From Paludibaculum fermentans (lineage in GTDB: Bacteria; Acidobacteriota; Terriglobia; Bryobacterales; Bryobacteraceae): a DNA stretch of 64,000 nt. The stretch is taken from contig NZ_CP063849.1 of NCBI RefSeq assembly GCF_015277775.1, positions 496,001 to 560,000 of the forward strand. Direction: 5' to 3'. The notes beneath the pieces were generated by a model. It saw nothing but the letters and a program-made list of their open reading frames with translations. It was not told where the DNA came from and ran no database searches. Below are positions 10,558 to 18,698 of this stretch, one piece after another. Every line of letters begins with the position of its first letter. The stretch's first letter is position 1. The position numbers were made by a program, and so were the translations under genes.

Positions 10558-11544
10558 CTACCAGCGAACCAGCTCCACCCGCCGGTTCTTTGCTCGCTCC
10601 TCTTCCGACGCATTCGAGGCGGCCGGCGCATAGGGCCCGCAGCCAAAGGAATCCATCCGGGTGGCCGCCACGCCGTACTTCGACGCAAGTTCCCGGGCCA
10701 CGGTCGCGGCCCGCCGCCGGCTCAGGTCCAGGTTGTAATCCGGCTTCCCCTGGTTGTCCGTATGGCCCACGACATGGATGCTCAGGCGCGGATTGTCCGC
10801 CATCAGCTTCCCGATCTCCTTCAGCGTCGGTTCGGAGTCGGGCCGCAGCGTGTCCTTGTCGAGATCGAAGTTGATGCCGTAGAGCACGACCTTCCCGAGG
10901 TCGTCGATCGACTTCGACATCTCCGCCGCGTTCAGCAGCGTCATGTTGGTCTCCATCGCCTGGGGCGCGATGACGATCAGTTCCGCCAGCGCGATGTCCT
11001 TCTGGACTGCGCTCTGCAGACGCTCCGGGATGACGCCGTCTTTGTAGCTCGTGACGAACAGATAAAAATAGGTAGGCTTGGCGTCCTTCGATTTCGCCAC
11101 CAGGACGCGCTCCTGTGCCTCGTTGTACTCAAGGATCTGGCCCACCTGGTCTTCATCCGAGACCTGGCTCAGCGTGGGCCCGAACCAGCCACGGTCGGCG
11201 GTGCCCTTCTGGTACAGCGTCGTCAGGCCGAGCCGCTGAAATTCCAACTGGTAGTTGCGGTACAACTCCGCCGGCGAACGGCCGGCAGGCGCCGCATAGG
11301 TGTACCGGCTGACCAGTCCATCCACCTTTTGGCTCTTCGCGAACTTCGGCGGACTGATTTCCGTGGGCGGCCCCAGAGGCAGCACGAATTCGTCAAACTT
11401 AGCGGCGCGAAATCCGATGATCTCGCTGCCGGTGTAGCGCTTCACTCCGGCCGGATCCTGCGATCCCGGCACGTCGGCCCCCAGGGCAGGGAAGGCGAGC
11501 GACAGTAGGAACAAACCAAGAGCGGAGCCAGTGCGGGCGGTCAT
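10558..11544 (-). CDS. OmpA-family outer-membrane/peptidoglycan-binding protein
   Basis: A 328-residue exported protein. Signal peptide MTARTGSALGLFLLSLAFPALGA, an N-terminal domain of unknown fold (~25-210), and a C-terminal OmpA-like domain (~215-325) with INFDLDKDTLRPDSEPTL, HVVGHTDNQGKPDYNLDLSRRRA and KNRRVELVRW. The Asp of the HTDNQG motif and the Arg of NRRVEL are the usual peptidoglycan (diaminopimelate) contacts. A longer open frame exists to 11580, but ATG 11544 has GAGGA in front and begins the signal peptide. It lies downstream of the EF-P-like gene on the same strand (67-base gap). Confidence 0.9.
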   Translation of the reverse strand: MTARTGSALGLFLLSLAFPALGADVPGSQDPAGVKRYTGSEIIGFRAAKFDEFVLPLGPPTEISPPKFAKSQKVDGLVSRYTYAAPAGRSPAELYRNYQLEFQRLGLTTLYQKGTADRGWFGPTLSQVSDEDQVGQILEYNEAQERVLVAKSKDAKPTYFYLFVTSYKDGVIPERLQSAVQKDIALAELIVIAPQAMETNMTLLNAAEMSKSIDDLGKVVLYGINFDLDKDTLRPDSEPTLKEIGKLMADNPRLSIHVVGHTDNQGKPDYNLDLSRRRAATVARELASKYGVAATRMDSFGCGPYAPAASNASEEERAKNRRVELVRW

Positions 11545-11611
11545 TGCATCCTCTGGACGCATTGTAGCCCAGCCGCACACACGGTCTGGCCAGCACTGAC
11601 GCGAAACCGGG

Positions 11612-12187
11612 CTATGCCCGGCCGGCGAACCCGCGAGTTTCCGTCGACACCCGCACCTTCTCGCCTTCCTTGATGAAAAGCGGCACGCGGATCTCCAGGC
11701 CTGTCTCCAGCGTCGCCGGCTTGGTCACCGTCCCACTGGACGAATCGCCTTTGACGCCGGGCTCTGTCGACGTCACTTCCAGTTCCACGAACGTGGGCAG
11801 TTCCAACCCGATGGGGTTGCCGTTGTACTTCAGCATCTCCACCACGGCGCCCGCGATCAGGAAGTCCTTCGCTCCGCCGAGCATGTCATCCGTCAGCGAA
11901 TGAGTCTCGAAGCTCTCCTGATCGAGGAACTCCGCACCGTCGCCTGTGCTGTAGAGGAACGAAGCCGCGACTCGCGACAGGTCGGGCTCCTTGAACTTAT
12001 CGCTCGCTTTGAAGGTCTTCTCAAACACCGCGTTGGTGAGCAGGTTGCGAATCTTCAGGCGGACCAGCGTCTGGCCGCCCCGCGCGGTAGGAGTGTTGAC
12101 CTCCGCCTCCAGGCAGGAGTACGGAACATTCTCGTGCTCGAACAAGGTTCTACGCTTTACGCTGATCGCATCAATCAATACGGCCAT
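11612..12187 (-). CDS. efp: Elongation factor P paralogue with arginine loop (YeiP/EfpL-like)
   Basis: A 191-residue three-domain EF-P family protein: KOW-like domain I (~1-65), EF-P OB domain (~68-125, ASFLYSTGDGAEFLDQESFETHSLTDDML) and C-terminal OB domain (~130-190, GLELPTFVELEV, EPGVKGDSSSG, PATLETGLEIRVPLFIKEGE). The loop that enters the peptidyl-transferase centre reads NTPTARGG, with Arg36 where classical EF-P has a modifiable lysine in PGKG. This PTARG loop is characteristic of E. coli YeiP (EfpL). A GAGGAG site precedes ATG 12187, choosing this start over the long open frame. No lysyl- or arginine-modifying enzyme is nearby. Function: relieving ribosome stalling at proline-type motifs. 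Confidence 0.88.
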   Translation of the reverse strand: MAVLIDAISVKRRTLFEHENVPYSCLEAEVNTPTARGGQTLVRLKIRNLLTNAVFEKTFKASDKFKEPDLSRVAASFLYSTGDGAEFLDQESFETHSLTDDMLGGAKDFLIAGAVVEMLKYNGNPIGLELPTFVELEVTSTEPGVKGDSSSGTVTKPATLETGLEIRVPLFIKEGEKVRVSTETRGFAGRA

Positions 12188-12380
12188 AAACTCCTCAGGG
12201 GCGGATGTGCAGGGAAATCGAATGCAGGCCCAGCTTCGATTTTCGCTCAAACCGGGCACACGGCGCGAGTGTCGCTGACGTGGTTCTGGCCGCTGTGGTG
12301 CCGGGCGGCGCCCTATTCCTGCATGGATGGATGTCTCATCGAGGCGGAACTGCCTGGGTTCCCATACGGCAGCAGGGAGT

Positions 12381-12998
12381 TCAGCAGTCCGCGGCTGCTG
12401 TGCCACTCGCGGCTCCGGCTGCGTGGGCAATTCGCACAATTTCCCGCGAGATGTCCTCCGGCGACAGGACAAAATCAATACACCCGCTGGCAATCGCGCT
12501 CTCAGGCATATCCGGCTGCACGGCGGACTCCGGCGTTTGGGCCATCGTAATCCCGCCGACTTGCTGAATCTCGCACAGCGCCGCTGCCCCATCCCCGTCA
12601 TAGCCGGAGACAATCACCGCGATCAGTGGCCCGTCCCAGTGCTCCTTGAAAGAACGGAGAAAGACGGTGATGACGTCAGGCCAGCCCCTCGGCTTGGAGA
12701 TCGGTTCCAGCCGGAACTCTCCCTCCAGGACGTGCAAATCCCTCTGTTCCGGGATGATGAACACCTGATTGGGCTGAACGACCAGTCGATCCGTGATGAG
12801 CGTCACCGGCATCTGCGTGTACCGCGGCAGAATCTCGTGCAGATGTGTGGCCACGGTTCTCAGGTGATTCACGATGACCACCGCGATGCCCAGATCGCAC
12901 GGCAGATGTTTCAGCAATCGAGTGTAGGCGTCCAGGCCTCCGGCCGACCCGCCCACGCAAACAACGGGGAAATTCGCCTCAGGGCCCAGCTTACTCAT
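12381..12998 (-). CDS. cheB: Stand-alone CheB-type protein-glutamate methylesterase
   Basis: A 205-residue protein consisting only of the CheB catalytic domain. Seen: VVCVGGSAGGLDA with the nucleophile serine, VVIVNHL with the catalytic histidine, and VIVSGYDGDGAAAL carrying the aspartate. These three make the known Ser-His-Asp triad that removes methyl groups from chemoreceptor glutamates. There is no receiver domain, CheR or receptor gene nearby, so it may serve a chemosensory-like system elsewhere. The zinc-ribbon gene ends 30 bases upstream on the same strand, suggesting one transcript. Confidence 0.9.
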   Translation of the reverse strand: MSKLGPEANFPVVCVGGSAGGLDAYTRLLKHLPCDLGIAVVIVNHLRTVATHLHEILPRYTQMPVTLITDRLVVQPNQVFIIPEQRDLHVLEGEFRLEPISKPRGWPDVITVFLRSFKEHWDGPLIAVIVSGYDGDGAAALCEIQQVGGITMAQTPESAVQPDMPESAIASGCIDFVLSPEDISREIVRIAHAAGAASGTAAADC

Positions 12999-13028
12999 TG
13001 CCAGCCACCACGCCGAGGCGGCCGGACT

Positions 13029-13202
13029 TCACATTGTCCTCGCTTCAAACTGGCGCACCTCATCTGCCTTGATGACGTAGCGCACCTCAATCGGCTGGCA
13101 GCACACTTCGCAATCTTCCACATAGGTCTGCCCCCGGACTGAGGTGTCCAGCACCATCGAAATCCGCTCACCACAATAGGGGCAGGTGAAGAAGTGCTCC
13201 AT
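13029..13202 (-). CDS. CPXCG-motif cysteine-rich small protein
   Basis: A 57-residue protein beginning MEHFFTCPYCGERI and containing a second cluster, YVEDCEVCCQPIEV. CPYC and CEVC form a likely zinc ribbon, and the pattern matches the conserved small family annotated as CPXCG motif-containing cysteine-rich protein (function unknown). ATG 13202 is the only methionine in front of the zinc ribbon that gives the usual family length. It precedes cheB by 30 bases on the same strand. Confidence 0.85.
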   Translation of the reverse strand: MEHFFTCPYCGERISMVLDTSVRGQTYVEDCEVCCQPIEVRYVIKADEVRQFEARTM

Positions 13203-13366
13203 CAGCCAAGCATAGCGGGTTCGCGGCGGAATACCAGATCTATAGAGAGTGGACCCTCGTTGTCGAGTCCTGGTGCTGCAGGGCCGCACACCGCCGCGGT
13301 TTGGAGCGTGGTGCTGAGCAAACATCCGCTTGCGGCCCGGCACACACGCATTGCTATGTTGGATGA

Positions 13367-14314
13367 ATGTCCGCAGGTGTCTCCGAATCCACCCGGCGCG
13401 AGTACGCCGCGAGGATGAACCGGGTCGTCGATCATATCCAGGCACACCTGGACGAACCCCTCGATCTGGAGCGCCTCGCTGCCGTCGCCTGCTTCAGCCC
13501 ATTCCATTTTCACCGTCTCTTCTCCGCCTGGATGGGTGAGACCCTTCAGTCTTTCGTCCACAGGCTACGGCTGGAACGCGCGGCTCAGTTATTGGTGTTT
13601 GACCGCCTGCGCGGGATCTCCGGCATCGCCCTGGAGTGCGGCTTTTCCAGCGCCAGCACGTTCGCCCGCGCGTTCAAGTCGGCCTATGGCGTCTCTGCCG
13701 GTGAATGGCGAAACCGCAAGATCTGTCAAACGAATAGCAATCCGGGCGAAGCGGAAGGTGCTGTTTCCCTGGGATTCTCGAAATTGCCGGGCCCCTCGGG
13801 CCGCCATCAGGAGAATCCAATGACCACCGCTATCCTCGACGTTCACGTGCGCCGGCTCGCCCCCTTCACCATCGCCTACCTCCGGCACATCGGGCCCTAT
13901 AAGGGCGACACGGACCTGTTCCGCCGCCTGTTTGGCAAGCTCTTCGCCTGGGCTGGCCCGCGCGGCCTCATGCCGCCTGGCTTTCGCTACCTCAGCCTAT
14001 TTCAGGACAATCCCAACCTGACGCCGGCTGCAAAGCAACGGCTCGAAGTGGCATTGATAGTCCCCTCCGGAACTGCGCCCGGCGGGGAGGTGGGCATCAG
14101 AAAGGTGGAGGGCGGCCTCTACGCGACCGCCCAGGTTCGGGTCCGTTTGGAAGACTACGCCGCCCAATGGGATGCCCTCGTGGCGGACTGGCTGCCCGCC
14201 AGCGGCTACCAACCGGATCATCGCACCGCGATGGAGTTCTATCTGAACAATCCGGACACCGATCCGGAAGGCCGGTATCACATCGAGATCTGCCTGCCCG
14301 TGCGGCCGCTCTGA
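13367..14314 (+). CDS. AraC-family regulator with GyrI-like ligand domain
   Basis: A 315-residue regulator. Residues ~15-115 hold two helix-turn-helix motifs (LERLAAVACFSPFHFHRLFSAWMG and GISGIALECGFSSASTFARAFK). After a low-complexity linker, residues ~155-315 form a GyrI-like small-molecule-binding domain (RLAPFTIAYLRHIGPYKG, EVGIRKVEGGLYATAQVR, ending HIEICLPVRPL). This Rob/BltR-like architecture usually senses toxic amphipathic compounds and activates transcription. It is divergent from the CPXCG gene (165 bases) and followed by an alpha/beta hydrolase 54 bases downstream on the same strand, a likely target or co-transcribed partner. Confidence 0.92.
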   Translation: MSAGVSESTRREYAARMNRVVDHIQAHLDEPLDLERLAAVACFSPFHFHRLFSAWMGETLQSFVHRLRLERAAQLLVFDRLRGISGIALECGFSSASTFARAFKSAYGVSAGEWRNRKICQTNSNPGEAEGAVSLGFSKLPGPSGRHQENPMTTAILDVHVRRLAPFTIAYLRHIGPYKGDTDLFRRLFGKLFAWAGPRGLMPPGFRYLSLFQDNPNLTPAAKQRLEVALIVPSGTAPGGEVGIRKVEGGLYATAQVRVRLEDYAAQWDALVADWLPASGYQPDHRTAMEFYLNNPDTDPEGRYHIEICLPVRPL

Positions 14315-14368
14315 TGCGGCGGTGGCGCCGTCGGCTCCGCGCCGACTATCCTGGGGACCTGGACTCCC

Positions 14369-15313
14369 ATGCCCATCACACACGGATTCGCCCAAGCCAA
14401 CGGCATCCGGATGCACTACGCGGAAGCAGGGACCGGCCCTTTGGTCCTCCTGCTGCACGGCTTCCCTGAACTCTGGCACGCCTGGCGTCACCAACTGGCG
14501 CCGCTCGCCGCGGCGGGCTGCCGGGCCGTCGCCCCCGACCTGCGCGGCTACGGTCAGACGGAGTGTCCGGAGCCGTTGGAGGCTTACGACATCTTTCAAC
14601 TGGCCGGCGACCTCGTCGGGCTCGTTCACGCTTTGTGCGAATCGCGGGCCATCGTCGTGGGCCACGACTGGGGCGCGTGGATCGCGGCCCACCTGGCTTT
14701 GCTGCGCCCGGACATATTCCGCGGGTTGGTGCTGCTCAGTGTGCCCTACGTCCCCCGCCGTACTGTGAATCAGACCCAGTGGGAACAGCAGACGTTTCCC
14801 GGACAGGTCTTCTACCAGGCGGGGCTCCGCTCGCCGATGGCGGACCAGTACCTGAAGCACGACGTCCGCGCCAGCCTCCTGCGCGGGCTCTATTCGCTCT
14901 CCGCCGAAGCCGGTCCGGAAGAGCGCTTCCGCCCGGCGCGTGCACCCGGTCCACCCTCCGGCGCACCCCCGGCCAGGGGTCCTTCGTGGATCGCGGAAGG
15001 GGACATCGACTATCTAGCGGGCGAGTTCCAACGGACCGGATTTACGGGCGGTTTGAACTGCTACCGCAACATGGACCGCAACTGGGCGCTGACGCCGTTC
15101 CTGGACGGCGCCAGAATCCACCAGCCCTCGCTGTTCGTCGCCGGAGAGCAGGACCCCGTCCTCGAATTCCTCCAGCCCGAATTCGCGGCGTTGCAGCAGA
15201 ACATGCCAAATTTGACAAAGAAAGTCCTGCTCCCGGCCACAGGCCATTGGACTCAGCAGGAACGCCCTGGCGAGGTGAATCGGCTGCTGCTGGAGTTCCT
15301 GGCCGGACTGTGA
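14369..15313 (+). CDS. Alpha/beta hydrolase, epoxide-hydrolase-like
   Basis: A 314-residue alpha/beta hydrolase. Seen: oxyanion motif LLLHGFPELWHAW, PDLRGYGQTE, nucleophile elbow VVGHDWGAW with aspartate as nucleophile, the acid in VAGEQDPV, and the catalytic histidine in TGHWTQQERPGEV. Asp as nucleophile plus HGFPE and GHDWG is the pattern of soluble epoxide hydrolases and haloalkane dehalogenases; the lid sequence (residues ~145-215) suggests the former. Cytoplasmic, no signal peptide. It follows the AraC/GyrI regulator closely. Confidence 0.88.
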   Translation: MPITHGFAQANGIRMHYAEAGTGPLVLLLHGFPELWHAWRHQLAPLAAAGCRAVAPDLRGYGQTECPEPLEAYDIFQLAGDLVGLVHALCESRAIVVGHDWGAWIAAHLALLRPDIFRGLVLLSVPYVPRRTVNQTQWEQQTFPGQVFYQAGLRSPMADQYLKHDVRASLLRGLYSLSAEAGPEERFRPARAPGPPSGAPPARGPSWIAEGDIDYLAGEFQRTGFTGGLNCYRNMDRNWALTPFLDGARIHQPSLFVAGEQDPVLEFLQPEFAALQQNMPNLTKKVLLPATGHWTQQERPGEVNRLLLEFLAGL

Positions 15314-15490
15314 CCCTCGTTTGTTCGGCTTGTGGGCTCGCTCTGGGCTTTCCCGCCGCGCCGGCGACTGCGGACCGCGATGCGCTATTGGACGGAGGCG
15401 TCCCGGAATCGCACACATGGGCCGCCTCTCGACTCAATAGAATCAGCTTATACAGCCCTGGCAGCAGACGTGCACATCCGAAACATTGTC

Positions 15491-17959
15491 ATGCGGTACT
15501 TCTGGAACGAATTCGGCTCGGCGGTTCGCCTGTTGCGCAACCGGCCCGCTTTCTCGGCGCTCGTTGTGGCCACCCTGGCCCTCGGGATCGCCGCCAATAC
15601 TACTGTATTCGCGTGGGTCGACTCGCTCCTGCTGCGGCCGATTCCGGGCGTCGTCAATCCCGGCGAACTGTTGGCCCTCGAGGCCGCCTCTCCTACCAAC
15701 CCCCGCATCGGACAGCTCCAGCATCCGGATTTCCGCGACTTCCAGCGTCAGATGACATCCGCCGCCGGTGTCATTGCCTCTCACATCTCGTTCTTCACGG
15801 TAGGTCCCGTCGATCATCCCCGCCGCGTGTTGGGCCAAGTGGTCTCGGCCAACTACTTCGATGTGCTCGGCGTCAAGCCGGCACTGGGCCGCATGCTGCT
15901 CACCGCGGAGGATCGCGACGAAAAGGGCGCGTACGCCGTCGCGGTGATCAGCCACCGTTTCTGGCTGAGCTATTTCCGCGGCGATCCCGGCGTAGTGGGG
16001 CAATCGGCCCGCGTCAACGGTCATCAATATGTGATCGTGGGCGTCGCACCCGCCAACTTCGCTGGTACCTACGGAGGGGTTGCGTTCGACGTGTGGATTC
16101 CCCTGAGCCGCATTGTGGAGGCCGGCGCCCTGAACACCTGGGCCGCCTCTGACCGCAACGCCCGCTTCCTGGATGTCATCATCCGCCGCAAGTCCGACGC
16201 CTCACTAACCCGGGTCCGCGCTGAGGCTGCGGTGGTAGGAACTCGCATCGCGGCCGCCTTCCCCGATACACACCGCGGCATCGGCGCGACCCTCGTTCCC
16301 ATGGCCGATGCCACCTCTGGCCTGCAGGCCAGCCTCGGCAGCCCCCTGCGCCTGCTGATGGGGGTGTGCGCGCTGGTCCTGCTGATTGCCTGCGCCAATG
16401 TGGCGAACCTGCTCATGGCGCGTTCCGTGAGTCGCCAGCGGGAGTTCGGCATCCGCATCGCACTGGGTGCCGGCCGGACCGCGTTGCTCCGGCAGATTTT
16501 CTTTGAAGTGCTCGTTCTGGCGGGTGCCGGCGCCGTCGTTGGGGTCCTGCTGGCGCAGTGGCTGGGCGAATCGCTCTTCCAGGTGATGCCGATCTTCGAT
16601 TCGACGCTGCGCGAGGCGATCGAGCCGCTGCTGCAGCCGGAGCCGCGCCCGATCGTGCTCGCGTTTTCGGCGCTGGTTGCCATCCTGGCTGCCTTCTGCT
16701 CGACGATTCTGCCTGCCCTGTACGCCGCCCGCGTGGATGTCAACGAATCGCTCAAGGACGGGTCCCGGAACGGCACTTCGGGTGTCCGCACCCATCGTGC
16801 GCGCTCCGTGCTGGTGGTGGCCGAAGTCGCCTTGGCCTCCATGGCCCTGGTCGGCGCGGGCCTGGCCGTCAATGCCTTCCAGAAGCTCTCTCGCGCCCGC
16901 CTTGGATTCGAACCGCGCAACGTGATCACGGCGCAGTTTCACCTGTCCACCAATGGCTATTCCCTCAAAAAGGAGCGGGCGTTTTCGCAGCAGCTCAGTG
17001 CCCGCCTGCAGTCAGCTCCGGGCATCGAACAAGTAGCGTATGCGAATTCGATTCCGCTCTCCATCATGGGTTCCGCCAGCGACCGGATTCGCGTCCCCGG
17101 CACCGAAAAGTCGCAGGGCGTGGTTTCCGTCTACGCGACGGCCGTCTCGCCCGGATACTTCGACCTGCTGAAGATCGCGCTGCTGGAAGGCCGGGACTTC
17201 GCGGCCCAGGACGATGCCACGCATCCCCGGGTCGTCATCGTCAATCAGACTCTGGCCCAGCGTTTCTTCCCGGGCTTGAACGCCATCGGCCGCAAGCTGC
17301 GCGTGAACGACGACGACTGCACCGTCATCGGCATCGCGCAGGACAGCAAGATCCGCAGTCCTCGCGAGGGACCGACGCCGGCTGTCTTCGCGTCCTTTGG
17401 CCAAAGTTTCTACTCCGGTCACAACAACTTCCTGTTCATCCGCACCCGCGACTTCGAAGCAGCCCGCGAAACGCTGCGCCGGGAAGTCCAGGCGATGGAC
17501 ACCAACCGCGCGTTGTATGAACCTTCGACCCTGGCCGAGCAGACCCAGGCGGGCCTGTTTGGCGAGCGCGTCGCTGCCGCCATGCTCTCCGCGCTGGCCC
17601 TGCTGGCCCTGCTGCTGGCCGCCGTCGGGCTGTATAGCGTAATGGCTTACGCGGTGAGCGAGCGCACGCGGGAGATTGGTGTCCGTATGGCGCTGGGGGC
17701 CCAGCGGCGGCAGGTCTTCGCGATGGTGCTGAACAATGCCCTCGCCTTGACGCTGACAGGGTTGATCGCCGGTGTTGCCGCTGCCATCGCCGCGGCTCGA
17801 GTGGTATCCAGTACCGTCGAGGCGGGCCTCGACTTCGCCGGCCCGGAGGTGTATGCGATAGCGGGTCTGCTCGTGTTGCTGGTGACCCTGCTGTCCACCT
17901 GTCTGCCCGCGCGCCGGGCCACGCGCATCGATCCGATGTCGGCGCTGCGGGCTGAGTAG
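15491..17959 (+). CDS. ADOP-family ABC permease (MacB-like), without the N-terminal extension
   Basis: An 822-residue permease. It starts directly with the first transmembrane helix (FSALVVATLALGIAANTTVFAWVDSLLL) after a short MRYFWNEFGSAVRLLRNRP segment. Then follow a MacB-type periplasmic domain, an FtsX core ([35 protein letters not shown]), a linker helix (VLVVAEVALASMALVGAGLAV), a second periplasmic domain and a final FtsX core (EIGVRMALGAQRRQVFAMV) ending MSALRAE. The frame is open to 15332, but ATG 15491 matches the usual start of this shorter class. No PadR gene or operator precedes it, in contrast to the 4967-7615 permease. No partner ATPase is adjacent. Substrate unknown. Confidence 0.88.
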   Translation: MRYFWNEFGSAVRLLRNRPAFSALVVATLALGIAANTTVFAWVDSLLLRPIPGVVNPGELLALEAASPTNPRIGQLQHPDFRDFQRQMTSAAGVIASHISFFTVGPVDHPRRVLGQVVSANYFDVLGVKPALGRMLLTAEDRDEKGAYAVAVISHRFWLSYFRGDPGVVGQSARVNGHQYVIVGVAPANFAGTYGGVAFDVWIPLSRIVEAGALNTWAASDRNARFLDVIIRRKSDASLTRVRAEAAVVGTRIAAAFPDTHRGIGATLVPMADATSGLQASLGSPLRLLMGVCALVLLIACANVANLLMARSVSRQREFGIRIALGAGRTALLRQIFFEVLVLAGAGAVVGVLLAQWLGESLFQVMPIFDSTLREAIEPLLQPEPRPIVLAFSALVAILAAFCSTILPALYAARVDVNESLKDGSRNGTSGVRTHRARSVLVVAEVALASMALVGAGLAVNAFQKLSRARLGFEPRNVITAQFHLSTNGYSLKKERAFSQQLSARLQSAPGIEQVAYANSIPLSIMGSASDRIRVPGTEKSQGVVSVYATAVSPGYFDLLKIALLEGRDFAAQDDATHPRVVIVNQTLAQRFFPGLNAIGRKLRVNDDDCTVIGIAQDSKIRSPREGPTPAVFASFGQSFYSGHNNFLFIRTRDFEAARETLRREVQAMDTNRALYEPSTLAEQTQAGLFGERVAAAMLSALALLALLLAAVGLYSVMAYAVSERTREIGVRMALGAQRRQVFAMVLNNALALTLTGLIAGVAAAIAAARVVSSTVEAGLDFAGPEVYAIAGLLVLLVTLLSTCLPARRATRIDPMSALRAE

Positions 17960-18136
17960 GAGGGCGATCCGTACGGCCGGAAACATCCCGCCGCGGTCCG
18001 GCCGCGAGCGCGGAGGCGCTCCCAACCCGCCGGCAACCAGCGAGCGGCGCGACTACACGATCGTTGCGGCGGCCTATCCTGGCTCCGACAATTCCAAGGC
18101 AATCATTGCTCCGCGATATCATCACTTCCAGAAGTT

Positions 18137-18634
18137 ATGCGTTTCCGGCTGTTGTTTGTAGGATTTCTTATTGCCCTAATCGGCTGGACTGCCGCTCCAG
18201 CAAACACCCGCCTCGCGGACAAGCTTGTCGTTAATAAATCGAAGCGCGAACTCCTGCTGTATAAGGGGCAGACTGTCATCCGAACCTACCGTGTCGCTCT
18301 CGGCCGCGATCCGGTTGGTCCAAAGCGCCGCGAAGGCGACGGCAAAACACCGGAAGGCACATACACAATCAGCGCCAAGTACGCCCAAAGCGCTTATCAC
18401 ATGGCGCTGCATATTTCGTATCCGAGCCCCGTTGATCGTGAGCGGGCACGCCGTGAAGGTGTCGCTCCAGGCGGCGACATCCTCATTCATGGACTCCCCA
18501 ATGGTCGAGGTTGGCTTGGCGCCGCCCACAGATGGATGGACTGGACCCAGGGCTGTGTGGCCGTAACCAACGAGGAGATGGAAGAGATCTGGCGTCTGGT
18601 CGCCGTCGGAACGCCAATTCAGATCAATCCCTAG
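18137..18634 (+). CDS. Secreted L,D-transpeptidase (YkuD domain)
   Basis: A 165-residue exported protein. A signal peptide (LLFVGFLIALIGWTAAPANT) precedes a YkuD catalytic domain: DKLVVNKSKRELLLYKG, YRVALGRDPVGPKRREGDGKTPEG, the catalytic-histidine motif ILIHGLPNG and the nucleophile cysteine in QGCVAVTNEEME. Such enzymes make 3-3 cross-links or attach proteins to peptidoglycan in the periplasm. It is a minimal version with no LysM or other cell-wall domain. It is convergent with the hypothetical gene at 18699. Confidence 0.92.
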   Translation: MRFRLLFVGFLIALIGWTAAPANTRLADKLVVNKSKRELLLYKGQTVIRTYRVALGRDPVGPKRREGDGKTPEGTYTISAKYAQSAYHMALHISYPSPVDRERARREGVAPGGDILIHGLPNGRGWLGAAHRWMDWTQGCVAVTNEEMEEIWRLVAVGTPIQINP

Positions 18635-18698
18635 CCGAGTCGTACCGGAACTTCAGCGGATCGAATCCACGCTCCTCATTCTTACCCCACATCCCCAC

